Source: JAXMHQ01 sp046346665 (lineage in GTDB: Bacteria; Verrucomicrobiota; Verrucomicrobiia; Limisphaerales; JAXMHQ01). Taken from it: a DNA stretch of 64,000 bases. The DNA lies in the NCBI GenBank assembly GCA_046346665.1, contig JAXMHQ010000025.1, positions 18,809-82,808 on the forward strand. Direction: 5' to 3'. The position numbers and the translations under genes were made by a program. Each line of letters starts with the position of its first letter. Positions within the stretch are counted from its first letter, which is position 1. Below the pieces are notes generated by a model. It was not told where the DNA came from. It searched no databases and saw only the letters and a program-made list of their open reading frames with translations. Below, piece after piece: positions 1 to 9,264 of this stretch.

Positions 1-59
1 GGTGGCATCATGGCGGATGCTTCGCCCTCCAAATACAGTTAAACGACTGATTGAACCGA

Positions 60-774
60 ATGAAATCTTATTTAATCCCGACCCTGGCGCTCGGACTTTT
101 TGTGGGTTCCGTGCAAGCGCAGGACAAGCCCGATCTCTCCAATCCCAAGACGCGCGCCAGCTACGCGATCGGCGTCAACATGGGGTCCAACTTCAAGGCA
201 TCGGACATCGATCTCGATGTCAAGGCCCTGTCGGCCGGCATCACGGATGCCATGGCGGACAAGCCCGCGCTGACGCAGGCGGAAGTGCGCGAGACGCTGC
301 AGAAATTCCAGCAGGACCTGATGGCGAAGAAAGAAGCCAAGGACAAGGTTGACGCGGAGAAGAATCTCAAGGCGGGCGAAGCCTTCCTGGCCGAGAACGG
401 CAAGAAGGAAGGCGTCAAGACCCTGACCGACGGGCTGCAATACAAGGTGATCAAGTCCGGCACCGGCGCGATGCCGAAGCTGACGGACACGGTCAAGGTG
501 AATTACCACGGCACGTTGATTGACGGCACGGTGTTCGACAGCTCGGTGGACCGCGGCGAACCCGTCACGTTCCAGCTCAGCCGGGTCATCCCGGGCTGGA
601 CCGAAGCGCTGCAACTGATGAAAGTCGGCGACAAGTGGCGCCTGTTCATCCCCGTCCAAACTGGCTTACGGCCCGAACTCGGCAGGCCCCAAGATCGGAC
701 CCAACAGCACGCTGATCTTCGACGTGGAATTGCTCGACATCGAGAAGCCGACCCCCGGCGCGATGCCGCAGTAA
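60..774 (+). CDS. FKBP-type peptidyl-prolyl isomerase, frameshifted near its end
   Basis: A secreted or periplasmic prolyl isomerase of the Mip/FkpA type. The ATG at 60 is preferred over an in-frame TTG at 51; it opens a signal peptide ending near VQAQD. An alpha-helical dimerisation region (SYAIGVNMGSNF) is followed by the FKBP fold (VKVNYHGTLIDGTVFDSS, VIPGWTEALQLMKVG). After LFIP the frame breaks: the C run at 650-653 has one base too many. Shifting frame restores SKLAYGP, IGPNSTLIFDVELL and a stop at 772-774, so the whole FKBP core is present. A consensus error is the likelier explanation; a real frameshift would remove the last strands. A strong terminator follows. Confidence 0.85.
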
Positions 775-794
775 GAAAAAGTCCCTTTTGCATG

Positions 795-827
795 ACCGGC
801 CTGGTTCACTCCAGGCCGGTTTTTTTT
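795..827 (+). terminator. Rho-independent terminator after the FKBP gene
   Basis: A perfect 10-bp stem (ACCGGCCTGG / CCAGGCCGGT) with a 6-nt loop is followed by seven T. It lies 21 bp after the repaired FKBP stop, which also supports that stop. Confidence 0.93.
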
Positions 828-844
828 GGACTGCGGACCGGGAG

Positions 845-992
845 TTTTTACCGCGGATGGCGCGGATTACTCGGATGGGGGGCGGGGAAAGGGATTGGTG
901 AAGTCACCTGGCCCTTTTAGGTGCAACCATTTTAGGAAGGCTTAGAAGCCTTTGTTTTTATCCGCGTTATCTGCGCCATCCGCGGTTAAAAA
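845..992. repeat. Inverted pair of a dispersed CCGCGGATGGCGC repeat
   Basis: The string CCGCGGATGGCGCGGAT at 851-867 recurs inverted, with small changes, at about 964-987 (CTGCGCCATCCGCGG). The arms are about 100 bp apart in the gap between convergent genes. No ORF is supported here. Confidence 0.6.
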
Positions 993-1005
993 ACCTCCGC
1001 GGTGA

Positions 1006-2205
1006 TCACAGTTCGCGCAAGGCGGACGCGATGGGGAGTCGGGCGGCGCGGATCGCGGGGAGCAGGCCGCCGATGAGGCCGATGACGGCGGCCCAGGCGA
1101 TGCCGCGGACGAGCAGGGCGGGGGTGACCTTGAAGGCGAAGGCGACCTGGCTGAAGCTTTGCCAGTTCATGGTCGACGTGTGGAAATTGTTGAAGGCCAC
1201 GTAGGCCAGTCCGCCGCCGAGGATGCCGCCGGCAAGCGCGAGCAGGAGGGATTCGATCATGAGCGACACCACAACGGCGCCGCTGCCGAACCCGAGCGCG
1301 CGCAGCGTGGCGATCTCGCGCGTGCGCGCCGCGACGGCGCTGTACATCGTGTTCAACGCCCCAAACACCGCGCCCAGCGCCATGAGAAAGGCGATCAGCA
1401 CCCCGAGCGTCGTGATGAGGCGCGTGATCGTCTCGGATTGTTCGGAATAATAATCCGACTGGCGCTGGACCTTGACGTTGAGCTGCGGGTTGGATGTCAG
1501 GGCGTCCTTGAACTGGGTGAACGCGCCGGCGGAGTTGAGCCGGGCGTAGACGGACTGGAACGAATCGCCGCGATGATAGGCATCCTGGAGAACGTGGGCG
1601 TCGGTCCAGATTTCCGATTCCGCGATGCCGCCGTTGGCGGTGAACACGCCCACGACAGGCCAGTCGAACTTGCCGACCTTGATGCTGGAGCCGGGCGTGA
1701 GCCCGCCGAATTCCTGGGCGGCGCCGGTGCCGACGATCACCTCGTTCTTGCCCCAGTCGAACATGCGTCCCTTGACGATTTTGACATTGTCGCGCACGGC
1801 CATGGCGGCGGATTCGACACCGCGCAAGGGAACGTTGGCGTCGGTGCCGGTGGAGATTTTCGGCAGGTTGATGATGACGAACAATTCGGAGGACGACAGG
1901 GGGCCGTTGGTGTCGCGGGCGACGCCCGGGGCGTCGCCGATGACGCGGGTTTCCTCGCGGCCGAAGCCGCTGACCATTTCGCTGTCGGCGCCGCCGCGGA
2001 GAACGATGGCGGTGTCGTCCGATCCGGACGCTGTCATGGCCTGTTTGAATCCGGCGGCGATGGACAGGACGCCGACGAGGACGGCGACGACGCCGGCGAT
2101 GCCGATGACGGTGGCGAGCGCGGCGCCGAGGCGCTGGGGGAGGCTAAGCAGCCCGAACTTGGTGATCGAGCCGACCTGTGAAATCCAGTTGATGGGTCCG
2201 GCCAT
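1006..2205 (-). CDS. ABC transporter permease, FtsX/MacB type (second permease)
   Basis: An inner-membrane permease of a lipoprotein or macrolide-type export system. It has an N-terminal membrane helix (residues ~25-52), a large periplasmic MacB-like domain, then three C-terminal helices of the FtsX domain starting near ITRLITTLGVLIAFLMALG. The motif ARTREIATLRALGF is the conserved cytoplasmic segment that contacts the ATPase. It is last in a three-gene minus-strand operon: ATPase, permease, permease, with 9 bp between the permeases. Its length (399 aa) is normal for the family. The substrate cannot be read from sequence. Confidence 0.9.
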   Translation of the reverse strand: MAGPINWISQVGSITKFGLLSLPQRLGAALATVIGIAGVVAVLVGVLSIAAGFKQAMTASGSDDTAIVLRGGADSEMVSGFGREETRVIGDAPGVARDTNGPLSSSELFVIINLPKISTGTDANVPLRGVESAAMAVRDNVKIVKGRMFDWGKNEVIVGTGAAQEFGGLTPGSSIKVGKFDWPVVGVFTANGGIAESEIWTDAHVLQDAYHRGDSFQSVYARLNSAGAFTQFKDALTSNPQLNVKVQRQSDYYSEQSETITRLITTLGVLIAFLMALGAVFGALNTMYSAVAARTREIATLRALGFGSGAVVVSLMIESLLLALAGGILGGGLAYVAFNNFHTSTMNWQSFSQVAFAFKVTPALLVRGIAWAAVIGLIGGLLPAIRAARLPIASALREL

Positions 2206-2214
2206 AAAGCGGTT

Positions 2215-3375
2215 TTACATTCTTCGGAGAGCGGTGGCGACCTGGAGGCGCATGGCCTGGAGGGCGGGGACGATGCCGGTGGCGATTCCGAGCAGGATGC
2301 TGATGCCGAATCCCAGCACCAGGTCGCGCGTCGGCAGAACGAACATCGGCAGCAAACCGCCCGTGGGATCGCCGCGCGAAATGATCATGAACGCCAGGCC
2401 GAGCCCGAGAAATCCGCCGAGGATGGACAGGACGCAGGATTCGGCGAGGACGAGGGAGAGGACCTGGAGATTGGAAAAGCCGATGGCCTTCAGCACGCCG
2501 ATTTCGCCGGTGCGTTCCCGGACCGATTGGGCCATGGTGTTGCCGGCGACGAGGAGGATGGTGAAGAACACGGCGGCGAGAATGAAGGAGACGATGAGGA
2601 CGATGTTGCCGATCTGGCTGGCCCAGGCCTGGATGAAGGCGCCTTCGGGTTCGGTCTTGGTTTCGGCCGGTGAATTTTCAAATTCCGCGTCGACGCGCTT
2701 CGCCACTTCGGTGGCCTGCGACGGGTCCTTGACGCGGATGGTGTACCAGCCGACCTGGCCTTTTCCGTAGCCGTCCGGGCGCGATTCGTCGAAATAATCG
2801 TACCGGAAAAACAGCGGCGTGGTGTCGACGCGTTTGTCCTTGCCGTCGTAGATGCCGACGATATCGAAGTCCCAGACCATGCTGCCCTGGCCGTTGCGCC
2901 AGATGGTGGAGCGGATGGGGACGCGGTCGCCGACTTTCCAGCCGAACCGGTCGGCGGTGTTGCGGCCGACGATGGCGCCGGTGCGGGTGACGAGCCAGGC
3001 TTTTTTCTGGTCGGCCGGCAGGATGATTTCGGGGTGCACGTCGAGGAAGGCCTCGGGCTCGACCGGGTTTTGCATGAAGAAATTCTTGGGATCCTTGTAG
3101 ATGCCGCCGAACCAGGTCTGGTGCGTGGCGAGCGAGACTCCGGGGATGCGTTCCATGCGGGCCTTGTAGCTTTCGGGCAGGAGCTGGATGATGGAGACCT
3201 TGTGCCGGACGACGAGGCGGTCGGCGCCGGCCATTTCGACTCCGCCGACCAGGGCCTGCTGGATGGCGCAGAGGAATCCGAACAGGACGAACGCGACGAG
3301 GATGGAGAGGAGCGTGAGCGAGGTGCGGGTTTTCTTCCGCGCCAGGTCGCACCAGATGAGGTGAAGGTATTTCAT
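2215..3375 (-). CDS. ABC transporter permease, FtsX/MacB type (first permease)
   Basis: The partner permease in the same operon. It has one N-terminal helix (TLLSILVAFVLFGFLCAI), a periplasmic domain of about 200 residues, then three helices of the FtsX domain. The segment VRERTGEIGVLKAIGFSN is the coupling region seen in MacB, LolC and LolE proteins. The start overlaps the ATPase stop as ATGA, which implies translational coupling. Two different permeases suggest a heterodimeric transporter. Confidence 0.9.
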   Translation of the reverse strand: MKYLHLIWCDLARKKTRTSLTLLSILVAFVLFGFLCAIQQALVGGVEMAGADRLVVRHKVSIIQLLPESYKARMERIPGVSLATHQTWFGGIYKDPKNFFMQNPVEPEAFLDVHPEIILPADQKKAWLVTRTGAIVGRNTADRFGWKVGDRVPIRSTIWRNGQGSMVWDFDIVGIYDGKDKRVDTTPLFFRYDYFDESRPDGYGKGQVGWYTIRVKDPSQATEVAKRVDAEFENSPAETKTEPEGAFIQAWASQIGNIVLIVSFILAAVFFTILLVAGNTMAQSVRERTGEIGVLKAIGFSNLQVLSLVLAESCVLSILGGFLGLGLAFMIISRGDPTGGLLPMFVLPTRDLVLGFGISILLGIATGIVPALQAMRLQVATALRRM

Positions 3376-4067
3376 TTCACCGGTTCGTTGCTGAGCTGGC
3401 CTTTGTTGAGGTAGACCGTGCGCGACGCGCGAGCGGAGGCGTGCGGGTCGTGCGTGACCATGACGATGGTTTTGCCGTGTTCGCGGTTGAGCGCGTGGAG
3501 CAACTGAAGGATTTCGTCGCCGGCTTTCCGGTCAAGGTCGCCGGTGGGTTCGTCGCACAGGAGCAGGGTGGGGTCGGTGACGATGCCTCGGGCGATGCCG
3601 ACGCGCTGCTGTTCGCCGCCGGAAAGTGTGCGCGGGTAATGTTTGGCGCGGTGCGAGAGGCCGACCACGCCGAGGGCGGCGTCGACGTGTTTTTTGCGTT
3701 CCGCGCGGGAGAGGTGGGTAAGCAGCAGGGGCAGCTCGACGTTCCGCTCGGCGGAGAGCATCGGCATGAGGTTGTAGAGCTGGAAGACGAAGCCGACATG
3801 GCGGGCGCGCCAGGCGGCGAGCGCGCCGTCGGGAAGCTGGTCGATGCGTTGGCCGGAAATCTCGACCGAGCCGCGCGTGGGGCGGTCGAGTCCGCCGATG
3901 AGATTCAGCAGTGTGCTTTTGCCGGAACCGGACGGGCCCATCAACGCGAGAAATTCGCCCGTGGGCACCTGGAGCGTCAGGTTGGACAGCACGTGGATGT
4001 CCTCGGACCCGCGATGGAAAACTTTCTCCACGCCGTCTACGTTCACCAGCAGATTATTGGCACTCAT
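3372..4067 (-). CDS. ABC transporter ATP-binding protein, LolD/MacB family
   Basis: The ATPase that powers the two downstream permeases. Walker A is GPSGSGKST (residues 44-52), the signature is LSGGEQQR, and Walker B is LLLCDEPTGDLD followed by the H-loop VMVTHD. The 231-aa length and the LNLIGGLDRPTRG segment are typical of the LolD/MacB branch. It is the first gene of the operon, and its stop overlaps the next start by 4 bp. LolD itself is possible, but the neighbours do not prove lipoprotein sorting. Confidence 0.93.
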   Translation of the reverse strand: MSANNLLVNVDGVEKVFHRGSEDIHVLSNLTLQVPTGEFLALMGPSGSGKSTLLNLIGGLDRPTRGSVEISGQRIDQLPDGALAAWRARHVGFVFQLYNLMPMLSAERNVELPLLLTHLSRAERKKHVDAALGVVGLSHRAKHYPRTLSGGEQQRVGIARGIVTDPTLLLCDEPTGDLDRKAGDEILQLLHALNREHGKTIVMVTHDPHASARASRTVYLNKGQLSNEPVK

Positions 4068-4208
4068 GGCTTGGCGATAGACTTCAGATTTCGCGCGGGG
4101 AAGGCAATTACAAATCTTGAGCGGGGGTGTATGGGGTGAAGGGACTAAGGGACGGCAGGGACGGAAGGGGGTAATGTCTTAATTTGCAGTTTGGAAGGGG
4201 CCTGCCGT

Positions 4209-4256
4209 GGTAGGGCTGCGCTCCGCGCGGCCGGCGCCGCGGAGCGGCGCCCTACC
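4209..4256. repeat. GTAG...CTAC palindromic element
   Basis: An imperfect palindrome begins GGTAGGGCTGCGCTCCGCG and ends with its near-complement CGGCGCCCTACC. Closely related copies lie at 28692-28739 and, with a different core, inside 57518-57592. The rest of the 4068-4372 gap between divergent genes has no ORF I can support. Confidence 0.7.
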
Positions 4257-4372
4257 AAACCGTCTGATCGCTCGAACAAGCGAATTCAAATTAGGACATT
4301 ACCGGAAGGGGCGCAGGTGGAGTTTTGGGGGTGGGCGTGGTATGGTCACGCGAACCCCGGGGAGTTGATCGA

Positions 4373-5662
4373 ATGAGCTCAAACGTGAAACGACATAGAA
4401 TTGTGGTGCTTGGCGCCGGGTTCGGTGGATTGACTTTTTGCCAGGAATTCACCGGAACGAACGCCGAGATCACATTGATCGACCGGCATAATCATCACCT
4501 GTTCCAGCCGCTGCTTTACCAGGTGGCGACGGCGGGGTTGTCGGCGCCCGAGATTGCGCAGCCGATCCGGTCCATTTTGAGGGACAAGCCGAACCTGACG
4601 GTGTTCATGCGGGAAGTCACGGCGATCGACCTGGCGAAACGGGAGATCCGGATGGACGGCCAGCGGGTGGAATACGATTACCTGGTCCTGGCGCTCGGGA
4701 GTGTGACCAGTTATTTCAATCATCCGGAGTGGGAAAAGCTCACGCACGGATTGAAGACGCTGGATGACGCATTGCGGATCCGGCGGAGCATCCTGCTGGC
4801 CTTTGAGAAGGCGGAGAACGGGGTTTCGCCGGAGGAATTGAAGCGGCTGCTGACGATCGTGGTGATTGGCGGCGGGCCGACAGGGGTGGAGCTGGCGGGG
4901 GCTTTTGCGGAGCTGATTCGTTACGTGCTGCGGCGGGATTTCCGCCGGGTGGATTCGCGGCAGGCGCGGGTGATTTTGATCGAGGGCGGGCCGCGGTTGC
5001 TGGCGGGGTTTTCGCCGAAACTTTCCGCGAAGGCCGAAGCGCAATTGCGCGCGCGGGGCGTCGAGGTGTGGACGGGCGTGCGCGTCGGGGACATGGGCAC
5101 CGGATATTTGCAACTGCCCGACGGATCGCGCATCGAGAGCGACAACATCATCTGGGCGGCGGGAGTTTCCGCGCATCCGTTGACGCGGACGCTGGGGGTG
5201 GAGTTGGATCGATCGGGCCGGATCCCGGTTCAGCCGGACCTGAGTGTGCCGGGGCATCCGGAGGTGTTTGCGATCGGCGATCTCGCGCTGGTGAAGGACA
5301 GGGATGGGAAGCAGGTGCCGGGCGTTTCGCCGGCGGCGATGCAGATGGCCCGGCATGTCGCGCGAGTATTGGAGGCGGAGATCGCCGCGGGTCCGGGAGG
5401 AGCGCCGGAGCGCCGGGCGTTCCGGTATTTCGACAAGGGCAACATGGCGACCATCGGACGCTCGGCGGCGGTGGCGCAGATCGGGAAGCTGGAGTTCGGG
5501 GGCTGGCTCGCGTGGGTTGGCTGGCTGCTGGTGCACCTGGTGTTTTTGGTTGGATTTTACAACAAGATCGCCGTGTTCATGCACTGGACCTATTCGTATT
5601 TCACCTACAAGCGCGGGGCGCGAATTGTGACGGGGACGCTGGAAGGATCGGGCGGGAGTTGA
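4373..5662 (+). CDS. ndh: Type II NADH dehydrogenase (NDH-2)
   Basis: A membrane-associated flavoprotein that moves electrons from NADH to quinone without pumping protons. The FAD site is VVLGAGFGGL near the N-terminus, and the NADH Rossmann motif is VVIGGGPTGVELAGA. The second FAD contact is EVFAIGDLA. The NDH-2 quinone-side segment GVSPAAMQMARHVA and a C-terminal hydrophobic anchor (GWLAWVGWLLVHLVFLVGF) are present. The start at 4373 is chosen because GGGGAG lies about 9 bp upstream. The gene stands alone, divergent from the ABC operon. Confidence 0.92.
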   Translation: MSSNVKRHRIVVLGAGFGGLTFCQEFTGTNAEITLIDRHNHHLFQPLLYQVATAGLSAPEIAQPIRSILRDKPNLTVFMREVTAIDLAKREIRMDGQRVEYDYLVLALGSVTSYFNHPEWEKLTHGLKTLDDALRIRRSILLAFEKAENGVSPEELKRLLTIVVIGGGPTGVELAGAFAELIRYVLRRDFRRVDSRQARVILIEGGPRLLAGFSPKLSAKAEAQLRARGVEVWTGVRVGDMGTGYLQLPDGSRIESDNIIWAAGVSAHPLTRTLGVELDRSGRIPVQPDLSVPGHPEVFAIGDLALVKDRDGKQVPGVSPAAMQMARHVARVLEAEIAAGPGGAPERRAFRYFDKGNMATIGRSAAVAQIGKLEFGGWLAWVGWLLVHLVFLVGFYNKIAVFMHWTYSYFTYKRGARIVTGTLEGSGGS

Positions 5663-5697
5663 GCACGAAGGGACCGTGATCGGACCGGTCATGACCA

Positions 5698-5719
5698 GGG
5701 ACCGCGAGGACGCGGTCCC
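5698..5719. repeat. Perfect hairpin downstream of ndh
   Basis: GGGACCGCG and CGCGGTCCC form a 9-bp stem with an AGGA loop. There is no T tract, so it is more likely a dispersed palindrome than a classic terminator. A similar hairpin follows another gene at 33383-33403. Confidence 0.6.
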
Positions 5720-5731
5720 TCCCGGGTAAAT

Positions 5732-5760
5732 AAAAAAGCCGCGATGGGAGATCGCGGCTT
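5732..5760 (-). terminator. Rho-independent terminator of the prepilin gene
   Basis: Read on the minus strand, AAGCCGCGAT and ATCGCGGCTT form a 10-bp stem with a 5-nt loop, followed by six T. It lies 20 bp after the prepilin stop. Confidence 0.85.
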
Positions 5761-5779
5761 GATGGGTGAAAAATGTGCG

Positions 5780-6157
5780 TTACGGCAAGGCGTGGTTGGC
5801 CGGCTGAATGATGCACGTCGTCGGCGTGGTGATGTCATTCAGCGTGTAGCTGGTGTCGAACGTGCGGGCGGGGTCGGTGGGGCAATAGACACCCGTGAGC
5901 GACCCGGAGCGATTCATATAGGGAGCGATCTGGTCCGAGGTGGGCGTGGTGGTGAGGGGTTGGCTGGTTTCGGTGGCCCACTGTTGTTTCGCGCTGTCGA
6001 CCTGCCGGATGTTGTTGATGCAGGTGCTGCGCTGGGAAGCCGCCCGCGAGCGGACGAAATTGGGGATGGCGATGGGCGCCAGCAGGCTGATGATGCCGAC
6101 GACGATCAGGATTTCCGTGAGTGTGAAACCCGCCCTTCGGGAGGTCTGCATTTTCAT
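5780..6157 (-). CDS. Type IV prepilin-like protein (GFTLTE class)
   Basis: A short basic leader (MKMQTSRRAG) precedes the prepilin peptidase site G|FTLTE. A hydrophobic helix follows (ILIVVGIISLLAPIAIP), then a small globular domain with cysteines that may pair. The glutamate at position +5 is present. At 125 aa it is the size of a minor or pseudopilin. It is a single gene with its own terminator; no pilus assembly genes are nearby. It could act in a type II secretion-like or pilus system encoded elsewhere. Confidence 0.88.
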   Translation of the reverse strand: MKMQTSRRAGFTLTEILIVVGIISLLAPIAIPNFVRSRAASQRSTCINNIRQVDSAKQQWATETSQPLTTTPTSDQIAPYMNRSGSLTGVYCPTDPARTFDTSYTLNDITTPTTCIIQPANHALP

Positions 6158-6410
6158 ATGGAACCGTCTGCCTTTCTCGCGATGTGAACCCGGCGGCGGC
6201 GGTAATTTTTATAACTGCTGTTAACGTTCACGTATTGCCGGTCGCCGATCGCGTCGATCCCTGAGGGAGCACTACGAGTGCCAGCGTTCACCCGGACCAT
6301 GCAGGCTTCCCGGTGTCCCGATCCGGGGCGGGTCTGTCCCGTGTGTCCGGCGGCAATCGATATCGTTTTGCCTGAAACTTTTTAACAACGGCGAACGTCC
6401 ATAGAGATGT
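6158..6410. other. Divergent intergenic region, possibly a structured leader
   Basis: This gap separates the prepilin gene from the DUF1800 gene. Read towards the prepilin it contains several GC-rich hairpin-forming stretches, including GCACTCGTAGTGC. I could not match it to a known riboswitch family with confidence. Confidence 0.35.
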
Positions 6411-7906
6411 ATGCTGACTCCGATATCACCCGGTGACTGGGACGAGGAACATGCGGGACATTTGTTGAACCGTGCGGGATTTGGCGGGACGCCGGCGGAA
6501 ATAGGTCGCCTGGCCGCGCTGACGCCGGCGGGGGCGGTGAGTTCGCTGGTGGACTTCGAAAAAATTCCCGATCACACGCCGGCGCCGGTGTGGGCGAAGC
6601 CGGATCCGGACCGGCAGCGGCGGGTGCAGGCGATGCGGCAGGCCCCGGAGCCGGAGCGGCGGAAGCTGCAGCAGCAGGAGCGGGAGCTGGAGCGGGACCG
6701 GATGCTGGAACTGCGGGGCTGGTGGCTGGAGCGGATGGCGGCCGGGCCGCGGCCGTTCCAGGAGAAGATGACGCTGTTCTGGCACGGCCATTTTGCGACG
6801 AGCGTGGAGAAGGTGCGGGACGCCTATTACATGTGGCGCCAGAACGAACTGTTCCGGCGCCTGGGCACCGGGTCGTGGCTGGAGTTGCTCACTGAAACCG
6901 CGAAGGACCCGGCGATGCTCGTGTGGCTCGACCAGGCGCAGAGCCGGAAGGAGCATCCGAACGAAAATTTCGCGCGGGAAGTGATGGAACTGTTCGCGCT
7001 GGGGAGGGGCATTACACGGAGCGCGATGTGGCCGAGGCGGCGCGGGCGTTTACGGGCTGGTCGCTGGACCGCGCGGACGAGCGGTTCGTGGAGCGCAAGG
7101 CCTGGCACGATGAAGGCGTGAAGACGGTGCTGGGACGGACGGGCGATCTGGATGGCGCGGCGGTGCTGGCGCAAATTGTGGCGCAGCCGCAGGCGTCGGT
7201 ATTCATCACGGGGAAGATCTGGGCATTTTTCGCCGGCGCACCCCCGTCGCCCGCCGTGAATGCCGCGCTCGCGGCGGTGTTCCGTCAGTATGGCGGGGAG
7301 TTCAAGCCGATGTTGCGGGCGATGTTTTTGAGCGAGGAATTTTACGCGCCGGAGGTTGTGCGGAACCAGGTGAAGAGCCCGGTGCAATGGCTGGTGGGAT
7401 CCGTGCGTTTGCTGGAGATCCCGATGCCGCCGGCCCAGATGTCGACGAACCTGCTGCGCGGGCTGGGGCAGGATTTGTTTGCTCCGCCGAATGTGAAGGG
7501 ATGGGACGGCGGGGTGGCGTGGATCACGACGAGCAACCTGCTGGCGCGCTACAATGCGTCCGCGCTGCTGATCGAAGGGCGAAAGCCCGGAAAGCGACCG
7601 GCCCCGGCGGGAGGTCCGGCAGACGCCGCGACCGTGGCGATGGGCACGAATGCGCCCGCGCCGGCGGTGATTCCCGAGCGCGGCTTTGAAGGCGTGCGCG
7701 CCGACGCCTTGTTCGCCGAGGTGCTGTGGGCAGATCCCGACGCGCTGGTCCAATCGGTCGAAAAACGGTTTTTACAGGCCCGGCTCCGGCCGGACCAGGA
7801 GCAGACGCTCCGAAAATATGTGGGCAGCCGGAAACCGATCGAGGCCCGCGACGTGCGCGGCGCCATCCGGCTCGTAATGAGCACGCCCGATTACCAGGTC
7901 TCCTGA
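6411..7906 (+). CDS. DUF1800 family protein, frameshifted
   Basis: This belongs to the DUF1800 family, usually encoded just before a DUF1501 protein, as here. The N-terminal part (HLLNRAGFGGTPAEI, FWHGHFATS, NENFAREVMELFALG) is in the frame from 6411. The rest (HYTERDVAEAARAFTGW to YVGSRKPIEARDVRGA) is in another frame. The join is at 7001-7009, where CTGGGGAGGGG lacks one G compared with what would encode LGEGHYTERDV. Both halves together give about 498 aa, a normal length. The molecular function of the family is not established. Confidence 0.85.
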
Positions 7907-7914
7907 ATTTTCCC

Positions 7915-9249
7915 ATGAACCGCACACCCACACTCCAGACACGGCGCGAATTTCTGCGCACCACCGTTCTTTCGGGTTCGCTGGCATGGACCGTTCCGGC
8001 ATTTCTTGCGAACACGTTCCAGGCGCTGCAGGCCGACGCGGCCGACGCGGCGTCGCCGGTGACCGGCAAGGATTCCACGATCCTGGTCGTGCTCCAGATG
8101 GCGGGCGGCAACGACGGGTTGAACACGGTGATCCCGTTCGCCGACGATTATTATCATCGCGCCCGGCCCCGGATCGGGATCGCGGCGGATTCGGTTCTCA
8201 AGCTGAACGATCACGTCGGACTGCACCCGGAACTGGCCGGATTCAAGGCGTTGTTCGACGCCGGCCAGCTCGCGATCGTGCAGGGCGCGGGGTATCCGAA
8301 TCCGAACCGTTCGCATTTCCGGTCGACGGAAATCTGGCAGACGGCGAGCGATGCGGGGGCGGTGGAGCGCTACGGGTGGCTGGGGCGCTATTTCGACAGC
8401 GCCTGCGCGGGGTGCGACCCGGCGGTGGCGGTGAACATCGGGCGCCAGATGCCCCAGGCGTTTGCGGCGCGGGTGCCGAAGGGGATCAGCCTGGAGAATC
8501 CGCAAAACTACCGGTTCATCAGCTCCGAGCGCGGCGGTCGCGACCCGGGCGGGCGCCGGATGGAGGAATCCTATCGTGAAATAAACGACTTTTCGGACGC
8601 CTCCGACGCCGCGGGCGGAACGATCGGGAGCATCGGGGGTCCTGCGATGAGCACGCCGTCGGCGCTGGATTTCATCGAGCGCACGGCGTTGGACGCGCAG
8701 GTGAGTTCGGACCGGATCCGGGCGATTGCAGGGCGTCCGGACGGCGCGGTGAAGTATCCGCAGGGCAAGCTGGCGGCCGAACTGAAGCTGGTGGCCAAGT
8801 TGATCGCGGGGGGGATGCCGACGCGGATTTATTACGTGTCGCAGGGCGGCTATGACACGCACACGAACCAGGCGGGGGCCCATGCGCGGCTGCTGCGGGA
8901 ACTGGGCGATTCGATGAAGGCGTTCAACGACGATTTGAAGCTGCAGGGCAACCAGGACCGGGTGTTGGTGATGACCTTCAGCGAGTTCGGGCGGCGGGTG
9001 GCGGACAATGCGAGCGGGGGGACGGATCACGGGGCGGCGGCGCCGCTGTTTGTGATCGGGCCGCGGGCGCGCGCTGGGTTGCTGGGGGTGTATCCGAGCC
9101 TCGCGCCGGGGGATTTGTTCCAGGGCGATCTGAAGTTCACCGTGGATTTTCGATCGGTTTACGGAAACATCCTGGAGGCATGGCTGAAGACGCCGAGCGC
9201 GCCGATTTTGGGTCGGGCGTTTGTTCCGCTGCCGGTGGTGAATGGGTAG
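7915..9249 (+). CDS. DUF1501 family protein with Tat-type signal
   Basis: A secreted protein of the DUF1501 family, which belongs to the alkaline-phosphatase-like fold. The N-terminus has TRREFLRTTVLSGSLAW, a twin-arginine-like signal. Typical blocks are QMAGGNDGLNTVIPF, HFRSTEIWQTA, YDTHTNQAGAHARLL, FSEFGRRVADNASGGTDHG and VDFRSVYGNILE. The ATG at 7915 fits this signal; the reading frame is open further upstream, but that part overlaps the DUF1800 gene. The genes are 8 bp apart, so they are probably co-transcribed. The precise role is unknown. Confidence 0.92.
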   Translation: MNRTPTLQTRREFLRTTVLSGSLAWTVPAFLANTFQALQADAADAASPVTGKDSTILVVLQMAGGNDGLNTVIPFADDYYHRARPRIGIAADSVLKLNDHVGLHPELAGFKALFDAGQLAIVQGAGYPNPNRSHFRSTEIWQTASDAGAVERYGWLGRYFDSACAGCDPAVAVNIGRQMPQAFAARVPKGISLENPQNYRFISSERGGRDPGGRRMEESYREINDFSDASDAAGGTIGSIGGPAMSTPSALDFIERTALDAQVSSDRIRAIAGRPDGAVKYPQGKLAAELKLVAKLIAGGMPTRIYYVSQGGYDTHTNQAGAHARLLRELGDSMKAFNDDLKLQGNQDRVLVMTFSEFGRRVADNASGGTDHGAAAPLFVIGPRARAGLLGVYPSLAPGDLFQGDLKFTVDFRSVYGNILEAWLKTPSAPILGRAFVPLPVVNG

Positions 9250-9264
9250 GAGTATTGCGGGGAT

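Noticed and set aside
1159..2181. Long antisense ORFs over real genes, here opposite the ABC permease
   Set aside because: These and many others are GC-rich shadows of genes on the other strand and lack recognisable domains.
5698..5719. Classic terminator after ndh
   Set aside because: The stem is strong, but no T tract follows on either strand, so I left it as a hairpin repeat.
6158..6410. c-di-GMP (GEMM) riboswitch upstream of the prepilin
   Set aside because: The conserved GEMM core could not be aligned; only general hairpins remain.
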